A stretch of DNA of 35,500 bases from a virus. The notes beneath the pieces were generated by a model, which saw only the letters and a program-made list of their open reading frames with translations, was not told the origin of the DNA and made no database searches. Positions 16,263 to 28,400 of this stretch are shown here, one piece after another (position 1 is the first letter of the stretch; each line of letters begins with the position of its first letter). Made by a program: the position numbers and the translations under genes. The stretch spans positions 1-35,500 of the IMG/VR virus record IMGVR_UViG_3300035662_001474. One strand, given 5' to 3'.

Positions 16263-16280
16263 TCTCCCCTGCTTTTCTTT
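16246..16280 (+). terminator. Rho-independent terminator overlapping a gene end
   Basis: CAGGGGAGA (16246-16254) pairs perfectly with TCTCCCCTG (16263-16271) around the loop AAATTTAA. The run CTTTTCTTT (16272-16280) follows. The stem contains the end of the 200-aa gene, and the U-tract ends exactly where the ribonucleotide reductase ATG begins (16281). It should end the upstream transcript, fully or partly, and could act as an attenuator for the reductase. Confidence 0.85.
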
Positions 16281-18128
16281 ATGGATAAAGGATTAAAACT
16301 ACTTTCTCAATTAAACATTTTTGATAAGTACTCTAAGTATATACCATCCCTCAAGCGTAGGGAAACTTGGGAAGAAATATGTAATAGGTATGAAAATATG
16401 ATGATAGAAAAATACCCTATGCTCAGTAGGGAAATAGTACATCATATGCACTTAGTAAGAGCTAAAAAGGTATTACCATCAATGAGAGCACTTCAGTTCG
16501 CTGGAGATGCTGCTACACGTAATCCTAGTAGAATTTACAACTGTGCTTACTTACCTATTGACTCTATCTATTCCTTCTCAGAAACCATGTTCTTACTTTT
16601 AGGAGGAACTGGGGTAGGATATAGTGTACAATATAGTGACATCGAAAAATTACCAAACATAATAAAGCCTACTTTAAAAAGAAGGTATTTAGTACAAGAT
16701 AGTATAGAGGGTTGGGCTGATGCTGTAAAGGTTTTATTAAAATCTTATACAGGATACTCAAACTCTTTACCCATCTTTGATTTTAGTGATATTAGAAAAA
16801 AAGGTACTAGGCTAGTAACCTCAGGAGGTAAAGCTCCAGGACCAGATCCCTTAAAGAGATGTTTATTTCTTATTCAAGAAGTACTAAACTCTAAAGAGAA
16901 TGGTTCTAAATTAGAACCTATAGAAGCACATGATATATTATGCTACATAGCAGATGCTGTATTAGCAGGTGGAATTAGAAGAGCAGCTATGATTGCTCTG
17001 TTTAGTTTCGATGATATGAAGATGAAGACCTGTAAGTCAGGAAACTGGTGGGAGTTAAACCCGCAAAGAGGTAGAGCTAATAACTCAGCTATTATTATTA
17101 GGAACAGAATTCAAAAGAGTGAGTTTGATGAATACTGGTCTCTAATAGAAACTAATAAATCTGGTGAACCTGGTATTTATCTTACAAATGATTCAAGATG
17201 GGGAACTAACCCATGTGTTGAAATAGGTCTTAGACCATATCAATTCTGTAATCTTTGTGAGATAAATGTTAGTGATATAGTAGATTTAGAAGACTTTCAA
17301 GCTAGAGTTAGAGCTGCTGCATTCTTAGGTACCTTACAAGCAGGCTTCACTAACTTCCATTACCTTAGACCTATATGGCAGAGAACTACTGAAAAGGACG
17401 CTTTGCTAGGTTTAGGACAAACTGGTATAGCATCTAAAGAAGCTGAGAAGTATAACTTAGAAAGTTTAGCTAATTTAGCTAAAGAAGTTAATCTAGAGGT
17501 TTCAACCATAATAGGTATAAACCAAGCAGCTAGATTAACATGCGTTAAACCTAGTGGTACTACATCATGTGTATTAGGTACTAGTTCAGGCATACATGCG
17601 TGGCATAGTGATTATTATATTAGAAGAATGGAACTATCGGGTAACAACCCATTAGTTGAATTCTTATCAAAAAATTATCCTCAACTAATTAAACCATTAG
17701 TTAGATTACCAGGTTCTTATTGTGTTGAAATACCATGTAAAGCTCCAACAGGTGCTGTTACTAGACATAATGAAACCGCAACATCATTACTTGAAAGAGT
17801 TAAACATTTTACTATGAACTGGGTTAAACCTGGTCATATTAATGGTGCCAATACTCATAATGTTAGCACAACTATTACAGTAAAAGATGGTGAATGGGAT
17901 GAAGTAAAATCTTGGATGTGGGAAAATAGAGATATATTTAATGGTATGGCTATCTTACCTTTTGATGGTGGTACTTATAAAGAAACACCATTTGAAGATA
18001 TAGATGAAAAGACATATCATGAAATGTTATCTAAAATACCAGAAGATATAGATTTTACATTATTAGTAGAGGAAGAAGATGAAACAAAATTTGCACAAGA
18101 AATAGCTTGTGCTGGAGGAGTATGTTAA
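16281..18128 (+). CDS. nrdJ: Adenosylcobalamin-dependent (class II) ribonucleotide reductase
   Basis: This enzyme reduces ribonucleotides to deoxyribonucleotides using a B12-generated thiyl radical. It resembles the monomeric Lactobacillus leichmannii ribonucleoside-triphosphate reductase. All five functional cysteines are visible. C88 in IYNCAYLP and C323 in QFCNLCEIN would form the reducing disulphide. C312 in NPCVEI is the thiyl residue, with E314 as its acid/base, and C323 lies 11 residues on as in the Lactobacillus enzyme. The terminal CAGGVC supplies the C610/C615 shuttle pair. GGTGVGYSVQ (108-117), AGGIRRAAM (229-237) and CVKPSGTTSC are family signatures. At 615 residues it is shorter than the 739-residue relative. 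It needs no oxygen, fitting a gut-type anaerobic host, but requires host cobalamin. Confidence 0.9.
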   Translation: MDKGLKLLSQLNIFDKYSKYIPSLKRRETWEEICNRYENMMIEKYPMLSREIVHHMHLVRAKKVLPSMRALQFAGDAATRNPSRIYNCAYLPIDSIYSFSETMFLLLGGTGVGYSVQYSDIEKLPNIIKPTLKRRYLVQDSIEGWADAVKVLLKSYTGYSNSLPIFDFSDIRKKGTRLVTSGGKAPGPDPLKRCLFLIQEVLNSKENGSKLEPIEAHDILCYIADAVLAGGIRRAAMIALFSFDDMKMKTCKSGNWWELNPQRGRANNSAIIIRNRIQKSEFDEYWSLIETNKSGEPGIYLTNDSRWGTNPCVEIGLRPYQFCNLCEINVSDIVDLEDFQARVRAAAFLGTLQAGFTNFHYLRPIWQRTTEKDALLGLGQTGIASKEAEKYNLESLANLAKEVNLEVSTIIGINQAARLTCVKPSGTTSCVLGTSSGIHAWHSDYYIRRMELSGNNPLVEFLSKNYPQLIKPLVRLPGSYCVEIPCKAPTGAVTRHNETATSLLERVKHFTMNWVKPGHINGANTHNVSTTITVKDGEWDEVKSWMWENRDIFNGMAILPFDGGTYKETPFEDIDEKTYHEMLSKIPEDIDFTLLVEEEDETKFAQEIACAGGVC

Positions 18129-19345
18129 AAAATCATGATTTATTATTATCAGAAGGCATAAAAAGTGAAGAGCATAATGCTGCTAACCTAATTAATTTAT
18201 CTAATATTATAGAGAATATTTACCAAGACTTTTTAGACCTTTTATATGATAATTTTGAGATAGAATATTTATGTGATTTCACAAAGTATTTTGTTAAATT
18301 CCCGTCATATGATTTAGTTAAAGGTAGTGGATCTACTTTAGGAGAACATATGAATAATTATACTACCATAGTAAAATGTTATGAAAATATGTTTCATTCT
18401 TATTTAAATAAGATATTTTATGCTTTTTACTTAAATAAGTTTGGTATAGTAGATCCTAGTAGGAAAGAAACTACATATGTAAATAATATAGGAGGAAATG
18501 ACTTAAAAAATTATAAGTTAGTTATCCTTGATAAGTCTTTTATAGATCATATATGTAATATGTTTAGAATAAGTTATAAGTTAGACTCATTACAAAAGAT
18601 ACCAATTAATAAAAAATTACCTCAAGTAGAAGATTTAGAAACAATGCCAGTAATGCTTAATAATAATAATCCATATAAGCATATGTATGATGGTAATTAT
18701 TTTGAGACTAGTTGTTCTAGTATCTTTGTAGAGAACCCATATTGTAATTTAAAGTTACACGTTCCTTTAAAGTCTTACCATAATGAGGCTTTAGGTTATT
18801 TCGATCTTATTACAAGTTCTTACATAAATAAATCTTATAATGTATATTGTTTAAATACTTTTAAAGTAAACAATCCTGTAAGATATGCTGACTTTTTAAT
18901 TTATCAGGAAGATAAAAATCTAACTCAAGAAGAATTACTAAACTTATACAATAAGATTGATAATAAAGCTTCATTTTTAAGTAAGGTTGAAAGTACTTAT
19001 AAACAAATGACTGATCGAAATCCTTATTATTTAAAAGGATATCAATCAAGAATATTTATTAAAACTAAAGAACCTACTAAAGAGGAGATTAAAGTAGCTA
19101 AATCTAGAAGAAAGGGTACTACTTTAAATGGTGAACCTGGGTTTATACAAGATATACCTGTACCGCAAGAACCTAATATTCATTTTGGTCATGGTATGGG
19201 TAATCATATAAATGTAATATGGGACCATGAAGCTGAACTCGCTGCAGCAGAGAATGCACACCACCAAGCTTTATTAGACGAGGAAGCGCTTAATAATATG
19301 ATTGCACAACAAGCTGCAGAAGCAGGTAATAATATTCAAATGTAA
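18122..19345 (+). CDS. Hypothetical protein, about 407 aa
   Basis: I do not recognise this protein. The reading frame extends up to a TTG at 18107, but the ATG at 18122 (MLKNHDLLL) overlaps the reductase stop by 7 nt and is the better start. The sequence is helical, rich in Tyr, Asn, Leu and Lys, with FVKFPSYDLVKGSGSTLGEH and YHNEALGYFDLITSSYINKS as the more ordered-looking parts. No catalytic motif, signal peptide or membrane segment is seen. The C-terminus from about residue 350 changes composition: a Gly/His stretch (HFGHGMGNHINVIW) and then an Ala/Glu/Gln-rich helix to the end. It is the last + strand gene before the convergent junction. It could be structural or a partner of the reductase; neither is shown. 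Confidence 0.68.
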   Translation: MLKNHDLLLSEGIKSEEHNAANLINLSNIIENIYQDFLDLLYDNFEIEYLCDFTKYFVKFPSYDLVKGSGSTLGEHMNNYTTIVKCYENMFHSYLNKIFYAFYLNKFGIVDPSRKETTYVNNIGGNDLKNYKLVILDKSFIDHICNMFRISYKLDSLQKIPINKKLPQVEDLETMPVMLNNNNPYKHMYDGNYFETSCSSIFVENPYCNLKLHVPLKSYHNEALGYFDLITSSYINKSYNVYCLNTFKVNNPVRYADFLIYQEDKNLTQEELLNLYNKIDNKASFLSKVESTYKQMTDRNPYYLKGYQSRIFIKTKEPTKEEIKVAKSRRKGTTLNGEPGFIQDIPVPQEPNIHFGHGMGNHINVIWDHEAELAAAENAHHQALLDEEALNNMIAQQAAEAGNNIQM

Positions 19346-19379
19346 ATAATAAAATAGTTAGTTCAAATAATACACACAC

Positions 19380-19421
19380 AAAAAAGGGGAGGTAGATTAA
19401 TTCTACTTCCCCTATTTTTTT
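19380..19421. terminator. Bidirectional terminator between convergent genes
   Basis: AGGGGAGGTAGA (19385-19396) pairs with TCTACTTCCCCT (19402-19413) with a single G-T wobble and a 5-nt loop. It is followed on the + strand by a T run (19415-19421) and preceded by an A run (19380-19385) that gives a U-tract on the - strand. It lies between the 407-aa gene and the stop of the giant gene, so it can end transcription from both sides. Confidence 0.9.
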
Positions 19422-19435
19422 GTAAGCTGTTATTA

Positions 19436-22400
19436 TTAATAATTATTATACCAAGGATCTTTAATTAACTGGTTATAAGCAACAGAGAAAGGCATTAAAG
19501 TTGTAGCACCTTTCATACCCACTAAGTCCCCATCTCTATTAGTATTTCCTTCTAATAAACCACTAAAGAATAATTTATCAACACCTTCACCAGTCTCTAA
19601 TAAAGCTGGTAATATTACAGTTGGTTTATTAACTAAGTTCAACATCTCTAAGATATTAAATTCAATAGTTAAGTCTCTTAACAAGTCTATACTTCTACGT
19701 TTAAGAACATCTTTGTCGTCATCATCAGCATCACCATAAGCATATATAATACCCATAGTACCAGCTACCCAAACAAATAAGTTTAAATACTGATTTAAAA
19801 CTAATTGTTTTTGTTCTGGTGATAATGTAGACCATACAGTAACAGCCTCTTTAGAATCGTTTAGCATAGCTTTATTTAAGTAAAGTCCTCTCATCATCAT
19901 CTTATAACCTCTTAAGATAACATCATTATAAGCAACACTAGCAGCTAACAAGGACATACCTTTATCTAATTGAGCTTCCCATCTTAATACTGGATTACCA
20001 TCAACTTCTATAGGCTTACCACTGTCATGATCTAATACTTCTATATACTTACCAAGTGAGGCATTTTCAAACTCTCCTTGGAAAGCCATCTCAAACTTAT
20101 TAGGTATAAACTTCTTAAACTGTAAGAACATAGCTGTGAAGGCATTAGATTCCATCTTACGTTTCATTTCAGGATCATATTCACCTACAATTCTAGCCAT
20201 AATCTTCTTGAATTTTAAAAGCTCTTGAGCTGTCATTCCACTAATAACTTCACCGTTTTCAGTTACACCTCTAGTACCACCTTCCCAAACCAACTGACCA
20301 TCTTTTACATTGTAAGCATCCCACATATTGGTTTCACCATTAGCAGTTTTAATTTTCTTATTCTTTAATATACTAATAAAGATTAATGAGTTAGCTAAAG
20401 AATCACCTAAACCATAAGTCATATAAAGCCATCTATCATCAACAGCTTTATTTCTAGCCATAGTTAACATTTGTTTACTATTAGCACTAATGAACTGCTG
20501 TTGCTTTATATTATATATATCATCAAATAAGGTAAGCTTATCAACTTTACCTGTAAGTTTATTATATAAGTGTTGGAAGTATATACCATAAGCTTGGGTA
20601 AGTGTAGATAAAGACCAGTTGATGTCATCCTCTTCTATACCATCTATACGTTTAGCTAAACTACCTTTAACAGCATCTTTAACAGTATTTAACTGGTTTA
20701 ATACTAAGTTAACAGTAGCACCTAATGTAGAGAATGAGAGCTTAGCCATTGTAGCTAATCCCATAAGGCTTCTTAATGCCCTTTCTCCAGATACTTCTAT
20801 ACCTAATACTTTCTTACGTTTATGTATGTTTGAAGCTAAGTTATTTTCTTCTTCATTATAAACTTCATGTAAGTTATTATCAATATAAGATCTTAAGAAA
20901 TTAGCAGAGTTTTTCATAGCACCTATCTTAGAACCACCTGATTCAAATATAGTAGCTAAACTTAAACCATAAGCAGATACATTATCATAGAATCTTTTAT
21001 TTATCATGTTCTTAGCAAACAGTTTCATGATTAATTCTGTATGCATAGTTTGATTAGGACTATGTGCATTATAGTTATTAATATACTTTAATGGTACACC
21101 AGCTCTACGTAAACCAAAGGTATCAGCAGGCTTAGCACTGTAAGCTGTTACTTTATGTAAAGCCCAGTTTCCTAAAGTATTAATAATCTCCTTAGTTTCA
21201 GTAATACTATACTCTCCTGTAAGCTTAGGTAATCTTGGTGTGAAGTCTTCAGTGTAAACAAAATACTTACCAAGCTCAGCTTCCCACTTCTCAACAGGTT
21301 CCATATCTAAATACATATCTATTTTAGCTTGGTACTTAGCAGCAAGTTCTTGTTTAGTGAATAGTCCTATCAATAAGTCTGAATCAACATTATCTAACTT
21401 ATTCTTATAATACTTTAAACCTCTAGTAGTTGATAATGTGGAGAATAACATATCTCTAATACTATCTCTATAGAATACATTATACTTCTTCTGAGCAGTA
21501 GATAATAAAGCCCAATCAGTACTAGTTTCAGTTTTAATAGTCATACCATCCCCTTCAGATGTATCCCACATAAATTTAAATGCTTTCTCATAGTTAAGCA
21601 TATTTAAACCTATCTTACCACCAATCATAGATAAGAAGTTATTACCATAGTATTCTTTTAATACATCTTTAAGTAAAGAGTCAGACTCTCTAAATAACTT
21701 ACTTCTAGTTTCTGATATAAGTTGTAATGCCCTAGTCCGAAGCTTCATGAAAGTCTTCAAGAGCGGATTCTTAACATTAAATCCTACTGAAGTATAGGTT
21801 TCTTTTATATCTATATCAGAATTAACATCTGTCATAGATCCAAATTCAGCACCTTCTAATTCAGATATCTGTAATATTAATGACTCTAACTGCTTTTTAA
21901 CTAGTGGGTTAGAATTAATATAAGCATCAGTTAATGGTTGCTTATCCTTACCTCCAGATCTTTGTAGAGTATCTAATTGCTCATATAATCTTTGTAATAC
22001 AATTTCTTTAGCTGCGAATACTGAAGCTGCTCCTTTCTTTAACTCTTCATTAATACGATCAGATACATTAGTAGATATAGCTACATATTCCTTATGATTT
22101 AACAGATAACTATTAGTCTTAATAAAGTCATTAGGATTATGTGTAAAGTAACTAGCTAAGTTTAATAATACAGAGGACCTATCAACTTCTAATAAAGCTG
22201 GTGTAGTAGTATGTTTATTTAAATTAACTAATGTTATATTTCTAAATCTAGCATTAGGATATAATGATTTAACAAGTAAAGCATAAGTACCTAACTGCAT
22301 TTGATAGTTATTAGTAGAATTAAATAACATACCAGTACGCTCAGCATACTTCATTTCACCGAAATCTTCATTAGGGTTAAATGATTTACCTGTCTTAAAG

Positions 22401-25400
22401 TCAATAATTGAGAAGGTACCATCAGCATGCTCTATTAACATATCTATTGTTCCACCCAAGTTTAACTGTTCATTGTATACTAAGAACTCAGAATGTATCT
22501 TATCAGTAGGTTGTATATTCAACCTTTCCATAAGGGCAGTTAAATAAGTATCATTACCCTCAATCCAATTGAAGTCAGAATCTTTACCACCTAAAGTTAT
22601 ATATTGTTGTAGTAAATCAGCTTTCTCTTGACCAAACTTTTGAAACTGTGGATCACTATTACCTACAGTATACATCTGTATAATCTTATGTATAATTTTA
22701 CCAGTTATTCTACTACGCTCACCAATCTTAGTAAAGTAGTCTAATAACTCTTCATAAGTAACTAGTGTACCAGTCCCATCTGGATGTTGTACAGGCCTAC
22801 CTAATAAGGTATTTACCTTACCATAGTACTTCTTAGCCATTACCTCAGCTTGAGTTAACTTCCTATTGTAACTTAAAAAGTTACCTAAGAAAGTACTCAC
22901 ACGATCTAATACTACAGATCTACCAGTAGAAGATACTACAGTATATCCTGTATCTCCTTCAATACCAGTCTGTTTAGTAATAGTGTAGTTATTATTTAAG
23001 TACCTTAACTCAGATGTCCCTTGAACATTACTAATGGTATCCGAGAACTCAGGACCATTTAACATCAGTTCAGCTAATTTAGAGATACTTGTTTGAGGAT
23101 CTAACTCAGTAATATTGGTAGGTTTATATAATCCTATTACACGCATTATAGCTTGATATACGCGCTTTACAGCACTTATAAGGGTATTAGTCCAACCAGA
23201 GGTTAATCCTACGCCATATCGTCCTATAGCGGTTACTATAGCCTCGTCTATCTGATCTTCTAATGAGAGGTCAGGATAGCTAAGTTTAATCTCAGCTAAG
23301 ATAGGACTATCCAGTATATTACGTTTTAAGTTATCATATAGAAGCTTGTTCTTAGACTTAATCATTATTAATAGTCCGTGACCAAACTCGTGTATAGGAG
23401 TTTCTAAACTATACTTATTAGAGTTTATGTATACCTTACCATTATGGAAGAATCCATATATATCAGGATTTAAACCTAACGACTTAACTAACTCACTATT
23501 AGTAAAGTCTAATACCTCATACTCAAACTTCAGTTTAGAAGCTAATTTACTAAGAAGTTTATTAACTACTCTAGAACCAACTACCTTATTACTATCTTTA
23601 ACATTTCTTTGTTCTGAAGCTTTCTGTTTAGTTAAATTAACTTCTACAGAACCATATACTTTAAAGTTATTGTTTACAGTATTCTCACCAGAACCAGTAG
23701 ATATAATTTGTTCTGAAGCATCACTAGTTTTTACACTATTAACCTGATAAGGTATCAACACTTCATTATGAATATCAAGCATTGACTTCACTTGAATAAC
23801 ATCACCTACTGCAGGTAACTTCTCATCAGTAACAAACTTTAAAGTAGTTTCTATAGTATCATTATTGAAGTCTAATGGTGTAACACTAAACACATTACCT
23901 TTATTAGAGAAAGCTTCTTTTAAACTATAAGCTTTACCAGCTAATAAGTCTGGTCTAGCTGAATAGAACTTATATAGTTGGTTATCTTTAAGATTAGCTA
24001 CCTTGACATAGTAAGCTGTTTTAGCAGTCTCATCCATATCAACACGATACAATAAAGATGCTGGGTAGTTAGAAAACTTAAAGAACAATGGTGGTGTAGA
24101 GCTTTTAACTTTCATCTCCTCACCAGTTTCTTTATTTACAACTGTTTCACGATCATCTCCAAAATATACTATAGCATCAATATTCTTTCTTTCTCTTCCA
24201 CCTAGTAAGCCATTAAACTTAGCATTGTTTCTAGTATAGATATGACCACTATTCTTAAATACTGCAGAAGCAGATCTAACATAATCTTGGTTTCTAAGTA
24301 GAAATGGTAGTATAAAGTGATCGCTTAGGTTATTAAAAGCCTCATCATTAAACATCGCAGTATTGAATTGATTGTATACTGCATTAGCCTTACCTAACAA
24401 AGATGGAAGTATTAATGTAGAGAATCCTCTAAAACCAAACTCCAATCCTGTAGACAATGTTGAAAACTTAAGTAAAGCTAATTGAAACTCTTCAGGTAAC
24501 TCCATGAAAGATACTTGTATAGTAGCAATACGACCAGGTTCTTGTTGAACTGATCCTAATACCCAATAGATACGAATCTCACCATTAGCACCTTTATAAG
24601 TACCTATGTTATTTATCTTAGGTTCTAAGAGCTTCAAGAATTCATTATCAGGATACTTAGCTTTATACTCTTTTAAAGTCTCAGCAAAGTTTTGTATCCA
24701 AGCATCAACTCCATATAAGTAAAAAGATCTATCAGGATTAACTTTATTAGTTATCTTTACAGGCTCTTTCCATTTTAAATCTTGCTCATCATAACTAGTT
24801 AAAGATGATAATGAGTACAATTCAAATTCTCTAGATACATGTATAAGATCTTCATTAGAAGTTCTATTACTGTTTAAGTACTTGTTAACAAATCCAGCTA
24901 ATCTTTCTTTCCAAGCTTTACTACGCTGTGGTAATACTTGTTCTCTAACTTCTAAAGTCTCTTCAAAGATTTGTTTAGACTCTTTAATGTGGGTAATATC
25001 AAATATAGAACCACCTTCAATACCACTATCTTTAGATATTGTTTCTAAGTTATCTTGTACCTTAGCAATTTCTTCCTCTGTAACAGGGAAATCTCTAATG
25101 ATATTAGTAGCATCAGCTGTCTTACTAATCTTCTGAGCTATTGGGAATAGTTTAGTATAAGCTATTAAAACTTTATATTGTGTTATAATAGCTTCTTTAG
25201 GTAACCCTTCCCAGCTTACCATAGAGTCATAACCTACTAATGCTAATACATCTTGTAATTCTTTAGATGTGATAGTATCATCTTTGATTGTTTTAGTATC
25301 AACTCCTAAACCCTGTAACTTAGCTTCAATACTCTTTTTAATATTTTGAAGCTCACCTAATGTATAATTAACATCAAAGGTTCCTAATCTAGCAGTATCT

Positions 25401-28400
25401 TTCATAATAACTGGTTGTCTTAGGAAAGATACAATGTCTGTCATTGGTATACCTAATGATACCATCGTAGCTAATGTAGCTCCAGTATTATTAGTAGCAT
25501 TAAGTATAGCTAATACTTGTTCTTTAACGTTATCAATAGCACCGTTAATCAATGTATCTAATAACTCCCAGATCTTACGTCCATTAGGTCTATCTTCTCT
25601 CTCAGCAATACTACCATATACTTTATCATTAAATGATATATCTAATGGTTTAGCATTCTCTGAATTCTTATTATATACAAACTTAGCACCAACTGGTGTT
25701 GAGAAGTATATGTAAGATAAAGCTTTTACGAAGTTAGCGAAAGCACCAGTTAATGATACTCCAGAGAAGTTATCTAAATAATATTGTAAGTTATCATTCA
25801 TATCATTTAGATCTTTGAGTACATCAAAGTCTATCTTATTATTAATAACTTTCAATAACATTTTAACTGATATATCTTTATCAGCTAATATAGTATTACG
25901 TAACTCATCAGATAGATTTAATCTATTATTATCTACATCTAATTGTATATTATCTGCAGTAACACCCCACTCTTTAAACTTACTAATAACTCTTTCAGTT
26001 GATGTTCCCTTTTCTAACTCTACTAAAAACTCAGGAGTTAACTTACCATCATCACCGAAAATATCTATTGGAGATGTTGGGTGATATAAAGTTTCATTAG
26101 GATCGAAGAAGTCTTCTTTAACAGCATTAAAGGTAATAGGCTGCATCATGTCATACCTATTCTGTTTACGCAGTAATATCCAAGATATTAAGAAGTTACG
26201 TTTGTTCTGTAATGTTTTTACATAAGCACTTTCAGCTAATTTTAAATGAGATTTAAGTTCTTTTAACGCCTCAGCATCTTCATTATCAGAAATGTTACGG
26301 TTAATAGAATCTATTAAAGATTTAATAAGACCTATCTGACGATCAAACTCAACAGAATTAAAAGTACTTTCTGTAGCTTTTTGAGAAGCCATCATCATAC
26401 TAAAGCTATCAAAGTTTATGTCAGCATCCCAACCAAGTCTTTGTCCTTCTTTAATTATAACGTTACCATTCAGATCTTTTAACTCAATCATTTTCCTAAC
26501 ACCAGTCTTCTTCAAACTTGATTTAGGATCAACTAATACCTCAACGTGAATAGCAAACAATGAATCGACGTCGAAGTCAGATCCGTGTAAAGCTACAAGT
26601 TCCATTGGGGCTACTAAGATGTTACTCTTACTGTCAGTAAATCCTACAATTTTAAATGGTACTGCAGAGTGAATACCAGTAGTAGGGATACGTACACCAA
26701 AAGCAAACCTAGTTAAGAAGTCATCTACTAGAACAATATCACCAGTATCAACTTCACTACCCTTAGCTTTCATATATTGTTTCCACCAAGCAGGCGCTAT
26801 AACTTCAGCTATACGACCATCCATAGTAGAGTTATCTGATACCATATTTAATCTAGTAGGAATTAACATCCTATCTGTATTAAGAGTATCAATAAGTTCT
26901 TTCTCACTATCAGATAATGCGGTATACTCCATAGTCATATCTTTATGACTTTCCCAGTGAGTATATGAGTTATTATTTAAGTAATAAGAATTTACTTTTA
27001 ACTTTAAAACTTCCTTAACATGATAGGGTAATAATTTAAAAGCATCAAAAGATTTCTTCTCACTTTCTGTTAAATCATTAAATAACTTAACCTGACCACC
27101 AATTCTAAATACTGAAACTCCACGATCAGCTTGTAATACTAATTTATTACCACTACCTACAATAGACTTTACAGAGTTATTAGCAGCACCACTCATTAAG
27201 CTTATCTCAACCCTATTACGTAATGCTGGGAAGTTTAAGCTAATCAAGTAATTACCTCTGCCATCTTTAGCACGAATAAACTCCTCAAACCTTTCATAAC
27301 CAGCCATACCTGATACAGCTTCAGCTAATACATTTCTAACTTTATCTTCGTTAATCTCAAACTTATTACCTACATACTTACCTAACTTTCTTAAGTAAGC
27401 ATTAAAGTTAGTACGCATTATCAAGGCATCAATATCATATACCATCTTAGTAGCTTCAGTATTTAACTTATTAACGTTTAAGAAATAAGTTAACTGACTA
27501 AAGTTAGTTACATCACCCTCAGAACTTGCTGGGTTAGATTGTATACTATAATATTTAGAAGGTACATTTATAATACCATTACCATTTTGTCTAGTAGTTG
27601 TAGCTATGTGATCTGATATAGACTCGCCATTCTTTAATAAACGAGCAGGAGCTCCTACTTTGAATGCTGAACTATGATGAAACTCCATAATGTTATTGTC
27701 TTCCATATCTTTACGGAGATCAGCTAACTCAGGAAACCTAGCACATAAACTATCTGATAACTCAATACCAGAGTTTTTACTAAATCTAGTAACACCATAC
27801 TTATCAATAAAGTACAGTACAGGTTTTAAAACTCCCTTAATACCATACTCATATCCATATCCTTTCTCAAGCTCCTCTTTCCACTTAGGTAAGTAGTACA
27901 TCTGAGCATCAGTCTTATCTATCTGTAAGCCATATAAACCATTATAAGCTTTAGCTACATCTGTATAAATATTAAATACAGCATGCTGATCTGATGCTAC
28001 AATGATATTAAAGTTATCAACCATACCATTACCAGATTTAGAAGTATCTACCTTTGGTGAATCACCAGGAGATATTCCTCCACTAGCTCTCTTAACTTGT
28101 GTAGTAGGATTAGCATACAAAGATCTATCAGACATTTGAAACTGATTCAAGAAGTGACCATTAACATAGTTCTGTTTAAATGCCTCAGCTATAATGATAT
28201 ATAAATTCAAATTATATTCTCTATCAATTTCAGGAGAGTATTTAGAACTAGCATTATACTTATAGTTCTTATTGAATATCTTAGTTAGACTATCAATCTT
28301 AGCATCATCTAATAAACCTACTCTTTCTAAGTAACTTATAAAGCTCTTAGCCTCGTAAGGTTCAATATAATTCTTATCACCAAGACCACGCTTTAACTTA

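Noticed and set aside
18107-18121. TTG start at 18107, and GGAGGAG as a Shine-Dalgarno for the gene at 18122
   Set aside because: The G-rich stretch is explained by the reductase's C-terminal CAGGVC codons and is too close to the ATG. No other gene here uses a Shine-Dalgarno.
19371-19380. Short ACACACACA run as a microsatellite or regulatory repeat
   Set aside because: It is only a few units long and lies directly beside the terminator; there is no evidence of function.
1-19435. tRNA genes, CRISPR arrays, integrase or attachment sites
   Set aside because: Non-coding gaps are almost all under 100 nt, and none shows a cloverleaf, spaced repeats or recombinase-type sequence.
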